From: Paraburkholderia phenazinium
GTDB taxonomy: Bacteria; Pseudomonadota; Gammaproteobacteria; Burkholderiales; Burkholderiaceae
Direction of reading: 5' to 3'
Assembly: GCF_900142845.1 (NCBI RefSeq)
Contig: NZ_FSRU01000001.1
Coordinates: 2,356,001 to 2,420,000 of the forward strand
DNA length: 64,000 bases
Part shown: positions 60,647-64,000 of the stretch, piece after piece
How positions within the stretch are numbered: position 1 is the stretch's first letter
Layout: each line of letters opens with the position of its first letter
Translations under genes and position numbers: made by a program
Notes under the pieces: generated by a model
Told to the model about the DNA's origin: nothing
Database searches by the model: none
What the model saw: the letters and a program-made list of their open reading frames with translations, nothing else

Positions 60647-63471
60647 GCGAGCACCTCCAGAATGTTTTGCGGGGTAACCGGCAGGTCGCTAAAACGATGT
60701 CCAATGGCATGCGCGATACCGTTCACGAGCGCGCCGACAACCGGGATCATCACCACTTCCGCGATACCTTTGGGCGGATCGCTTTCCGTGAGCGGCGGCA
60801 GCACTTCGCCGGTCTGGGTCCAGACGGCCACATCTTTCGCACGTGGCAACTGGTAGCGATTGAAGTTCCATGTCCCGTTGCCGGGACCGTCTTCGTAGAG
60901 CGGCAGGTACTCGTGCAGGGCGTGGCCGATCCCCATGGCGAGACCGCCCTGCAACTGGCCCGAGACGAGCTGCGGCGCGATCTGGTTGCCGCACTCCATG
61001 ATCGAGTGATGCGCGAGCAGTTCGACCTTGCCGCTCGCTTCATGCACGGCCAGCTCGACCAGCGTGCCGACCGCGCTGTAATATGTGACCGCCGCGTTGT
61101 TACGTTGCACTGGCGGAATGAACACGCGCTGACGATCGAGCACGCGGTATTGATTCGCAGTGGTCTGCTGCTTCTTTTTGTCGGCGGCGGCGTTATCGCC
61201 GTAGCGCAGCGAGAGCGCATCGACCGGCAGACGCTCGAGGCCGCCGTCGATCGCGAACTCCGCCTCGGTCCACTGCCAGCGGTTGAACACGTGCACCGCC
61301 GCGCCCGTCACGAGTCCGAGTTCGTGGGCCTTCTTCGCGAGTTGCGCAAACGGCAGCGCTTCGAGTCCCGCCGCCGACAGCTTGCCGTCGACCCAGCGTG
61401 CGTCCTCGATGCGCACCACCAGCGGCGCCGCCTGACCGCCGCCTGGCCCCTGGGTCCAGATCGCCATGGCCGCCGGCCACAGGCCGTGCGTGAAGACGAC
61501 GCGAGCGGCCTCGCGCGTGCTGTGCGTGAAATAGAACGCGGAGTTGGTCGCGCTCGACGGCGACGAGTAATTCGGCGACCAACGCGGATTGGCCGACAGC
61601 CTGTCCTGCTCGGCCTGCGACATCATGTACGGATCGCCGCTCGTGACGACCGGCAGATCGGGCCAGTCGGTGACGGCCACGCGCACCTCGGTGGCCGGCA
61701 TGCCGAGCCACTTCGCCACCGCAATCGCTTGCGAGGTGGACATGCCCGTGCCGATTTCAGCGGCGCTGTGATGCAGACTGATCTTGCCGTCCGCGCTGAA
61801 CTCGACCTTTGCGAGCGACGCTTCGGCGCCCGTGCCGAAGTCCTTTTGCACGCATGCAAAGCCGACGCCATAGCGCTTGCCCGGATGCAGCAGTTCGTAT
61901 TCGAGCTTCTTCTTCGCGCGATTCACCCACAGCGGATGCACCTGCGCTTTCTGCAGGACTTCGTCGACACGAATCGCGCCGGCCGGCACCGCGCCCTGGG
62001 TGTTTTTCATGCCCGAGCGCAACGCGTTCTTCAAACGGAACGCGATGGGATCGATGCCCAGTTGCGCGGCCATCTCGTCGACCATCATTTCCGTGGCGGC
62101 CATGCTCTGCAGCGTGCCATAGCCGCGCGCGGAACCCGCGTCGATGGCACGCGAAGCAATCGCAACGGCCGCCAGGTCGTTCTTCGGGAAGTAGTAGATG
62201 GACTGAGCCGCGGTCGCGCCGACCATCGCCACCGACGGCGAGAAATTGCAGCGCCCGCCACCGTTCGCTTCCATCTCGGCCTTGAACGATTGCAGCAGGC
62301 CGGTCTTCTTATCGACTGCAATGCGGTAATGCATCTTGAACGCGTGACGCTTGAGCGACGTCTGGAACTGCTCGTAGCGGTCGTTGGCAAGACGCACCGG
62401 ACGACCGCCCGCATACATGGCGGTGACGAGGCCGTAGAACGGCACGTTGAAGTGGTCCTTCGAACCGTAGCCGACCGTGTAGCACGGGTGCAGGAACAGG
62501 TTCTTCACCGGGAACGCGCACTTCGCCACCATGCCCGCCGCGCTGTCCGCGACTTCCTGCGGCGCCTGGGTCGGCACAACCATATGCAGCGACTGCGTCG
62601 CCGCGTCATACCAGCAATTCGCGTTGTCGGGTTCGAGCGCGGCGGTGTCGATGGACTGCGTGTTGTACTCGCGCTCCATCACCAGCCAGTCCGCGGACGG
62701 ATGTTCGAGCTCCTGCTGGATCTGTCCGGCGTAGAACATGCCCTGCTCGTCGAGCTTGCCGTGTTCCTTGCCGTCCGGCCAGACCGGCTGATGCTTGCGC
62801 ATCATGCTCGGAAACACCGGCGCATTCTTCAGGCTCGAGAAGGTGTCGTCGTCATAAGGCGTCTTGCCGCCCACGCGCACGAAGCGGAACGTGCCCCACG
62901 GATCGCGCTCGAGCGGCCCCGTCTGCGCGCCGTAACGGATGATCTCGTCGTGGAACTTGAGCCGGTCTTTGGCAAAGCGGAAACGCGCGAAGTCGTGATA
63001 GATCAGGATCGCCACCGCCTGGCCGAGATACGCGGGCGTCTTGCCCGGCGGCAGCAACATGTCGTCGCCATAGAAGGCGGGGAAGATCAGGCGGTCGCGC
63101 GTCAGATCGTCCGCGGTGACGATGCGGTCGGGCTGCAGTTCGTCGCCCAGCAGCGCCAGGTCGAAGCCTTCGTAAAGGCGGTCGGCCTGAGTCGTGCGCA
63201 GGATGAAGGCATGCGCCTGCTGTTTGGGCCAATGCGGCATGTCGGCGGCACGGACGTCGCGCGCGAACACTTTCGCGCCGGTCACCTTGGCGATGCCGTC
63301 GATACGGAACCTGGCCTGCCCATTGGCCGCGTCCCATTGAACCGGCGTGAGAATTCTGTCTTCGAACAACGCAGCGAACGCACGGCTGCCGATCGGCGCG
63401 ATATACACCGATACGCCCGCAAGCACGCTGGCCTTCAGAAAACTGCGACGCGAAAGGTCGAGTTTCCCCAT
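60643..63471 (-). CDS. Molybdopterin-binding subunit of the second aldehyde/heterocycle hydroxylase
   Basis: A 942-residue large subunit of the xanthine dehydrogenase family, about 180 residues longer than the one at 31094. It begins with a twin-arginine signal (LSRRSFLKASVLAG), so it is exported folded. Molybdopterin-site segments include SARGYGTLQSMAATEMMVDE, AEIGTGMSTSQAIAVA and the C-terminal PPKGIAEVVMIPVVGALVNG, which keeps the Glu. The ATG at 63471 has AAAGGAG upstream. It opens an operon ordered Mo, Fe-S, cytochrome c. The substrate is unknown. Confidence 0.92.
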   Translation of the reverse strand: MGKLDLSRRSFLKASVLAGVSVYIAPIGSRAFAALFEDRILTPVQWDAANGQARFRIDGIAKVTGAKVFARDVRAADMPHWPKQQAHAFILRTTQADRLYEGFDLALLGDELQPDRIVTADDLTRDRLIFPAFYGDDMLLPPGKTPAYLGQAVAILIYHDFARFRFAKDRLKFHDEIIRYGAQTGPLERDPWGTFRFVRVGGKTPYDDDTFSSLKNAPVFPSMMRKHQPVWPDGKEHGKLDEQGMFYAGQIQQELEHPSADWLVMEREYNTQSIDTAALEPDNANCWYDAATQSLHMVVPTQAPQEVADSAAGMVAKCAFPVKNLFLHPCYTVGYGSKDHFNVPFYGLVTAMYAGGRPVRLANDRYEQFQTSLKRHAFKMHYRIAVDKKTGLLQSFKAEMEANGGGRCNFSPSVAMVGATAAQSIYYFPKNDLAAVAIASRAIDAGSARGYGTLQSMAATEMMVDEMAAQLGIDPIAFRLKNALRSGMKNTQGAVPAGAIRVDEVLQKAQVHPLWVNRAKKKLEYELLHPGKRYGVGFACVQKDFGTGAEASLAKVEFSADGKISLHHSAAEIGTGMSTSQAIAVAKWLGMPATEVRVAVTDWPDLPVVTSGDPYMMSQAEQDRLSANPRWSPNYSSPSSATNSAFYFTHSTREAARVVFTHGLWPAAMAIWTQGPGGGQAAPLVVRIEDARWVDGKLSAAGLEALPFAQLAKKAHELGLVTGAAVHVFNRWQWTEAEFAIDGGLERLPVDALSLRYGDNAAADKKKQQTTANQYRVLDRQRVFIPPVQRNNAAVTYYSAVGTLVELAVHEASGKVELLAHHSIMECGNQIAPQLVSGQLQGGLAMGIGHALHEYLPLYEDGPGNGTWNFNRYQLPRAKDVAVWTQTGEVLPPLTESDPPKGIAEVVMIPVVGALVNGIAHAIGHRFSDLPVTPQNILEVLA

Positions 63472-63861
63472 GGACTTCTCCTTTAGTGAACGACGGCGGC
63501 AACGCCAGCGGGCAGCACGACGCGCGCGTGATCCCCACAGGCTGCGCAAGCCTGTGACGACACACCGCGTTGAGAATCAGGCGAATCCCGGACGCATTCG
63601 TCCGGGCATACCGGCGACGTGCGGCGGCGCAGAACATCGGCGCCGCCGCAGTCGATCTGATTGACCTTGAACTGCTCGTGAACGTGCTGGTGTTGCCAAC
63701 TTCCCTGCCCTGCAATAACGAGGCAAAGCGCGGGATTATCGCCCTGTTGGACGGAGAATGAGTAACAAATTGTCCGCTATCTCTCAAATAACGGATTCGA
63801 TATGAAAGGGCTAATTGATCTGGAATCCTGATATATTTGAGGCGCCGCCGCTACGGCTGTC
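63472..63861. other. Intergenic region upstream of the second hydroxylase operon
   Basis: About 390 bases without a supportable gene. The part at 63760-63835 is AT-rich and probably contains the operon promoter. Confidence 0.5.
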
Positions 63862-64000
63862 TCACGCCCGCACGATCGCGATACCCAAGGCCTCGAGCGG
63901 CGCCGTGAGCGCCTCCGCGGTTTCCTTCTCGACCACGATGGCATGAGCCGCCGACGCTTCCGCGATCATGAACGCAGAAGCCGCGTTGAGCTTCTCCGCG
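63862..64000 (-). CDS. DeoR/GlpR-like regulator, C-terminal end (partial)
   Basis: The last 45 or so codons of a gene that continues past the right edge. They read AEKLNAASAFMIAEASAAHA, then IVVEKETAEAL and LGIAIVRA, the ending seen in DeoR-family sensor domains. The assignment rests on this short piece only. Confidence 0.5.
   Translation of the reverse strand, partial: AEKLNAASAFMIAEASAAHAIVVEKETAEALTAPLEALGIAIVRA

Noticed and set aside
60622..63486. Long plus-strand frame (954 codons) over the second molybdenum subunit
   Set aside because: It is antisense to a gene with clear signal, cofactor motifs and ribosome site.

Overview
The window looks like chromosomal or megaplasmid DNA of a high-GC betaproteobacterium in the Burkholderia/Paraburkholderia group. 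The grounds are the prpR-prpBC-acnD-prpF methylcitrate operon, a DUF4148 protein, a CioAB-type bd oxidase, two membrane-linked molybdenum hydroxylase operons with triheme cytochromes, and many LysR/DeoR/AraC regulators beside small metabolic operons. I saw no rRNA, tRNA, CRISPR array, replication origin or intact insertion sequence.

Layout. 1-3.7 kb: cytochrome bd oxidase (cydA end, cydB), cyclopropane fatty acid synthase and two small exported proteins. 3.7-7.6 kb: a DUF1697 protein and a SWIM/SNF2 helicase. 7.8-11.4 kb: a DeoR regulator divergent from a sarcosine/dimethylglycine dehydrogenase-like flavoprotein that carries a one-base frameshift. 11.4-15.7 kb: an oxidative-stress module (catalase-like peroxidase, cytochrome b561, ECF sigma factor, two anti-sigma-like proteins) whose three transcription units share one promoter motif. 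15.7-17.7 kb: AraC regulator and NmrA-like reductase. 17.9-19.7 kb: an AbiE-like toxin-antitoxin remnant. 19.9-26.1 kb: ribA, a CBS protein, a DUF4148 protein, 3-methyladenine glycosylase, a BON protein, acyl-CoA dehydrogenase and ChaA. 26.1-29.7 kb: a GcvA-like regulator and an amino-acid ABC importer without its ATPase. 29.8-33.8 kb: the first molybdenum hydroxylase operon.

34.9-43.7 kb is the most unusual part. It is a compact one-direction cluster of eight genes: a malate synthase-like protein with an extra C-terminal domain, a CysO/MoaD/ThiS-like sulfur carrier ending in Gly-Gly, an acyl carrier protein, a LuxE-like acyl-protein synthetase, an InhA/FabI-like enoyl reductase, an AMP-forming acyl ligase, a LuxC-like acyl reductase and a rhodanese-E1 fusion. 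The malate synthase part keeps the Mg and glyoxylate-site residues but has Gly where the family has its catalytic Asp. Together these suggest a carrier-protein pathway that makes a reduced, possibly sulfur-containing, acyl product. I do not recognise it as a described system.

43.8-51.9 kb: the propionate (2-methylcitrate) operon, with a sigma-54 promoter and palindromic candidate PrpR sites. 52.1-58.6 kb: an NlpD-like lipoprotein, a gene-poor stretch, a LysR/SDR pair, a protein with a PARP-like ADP-ribosyltransferase signature and a DMT exporter. 58.7-63.5 kb: the second molybdenum hydroxylase operon. The right edge holds the end of a DeoR-like gene.
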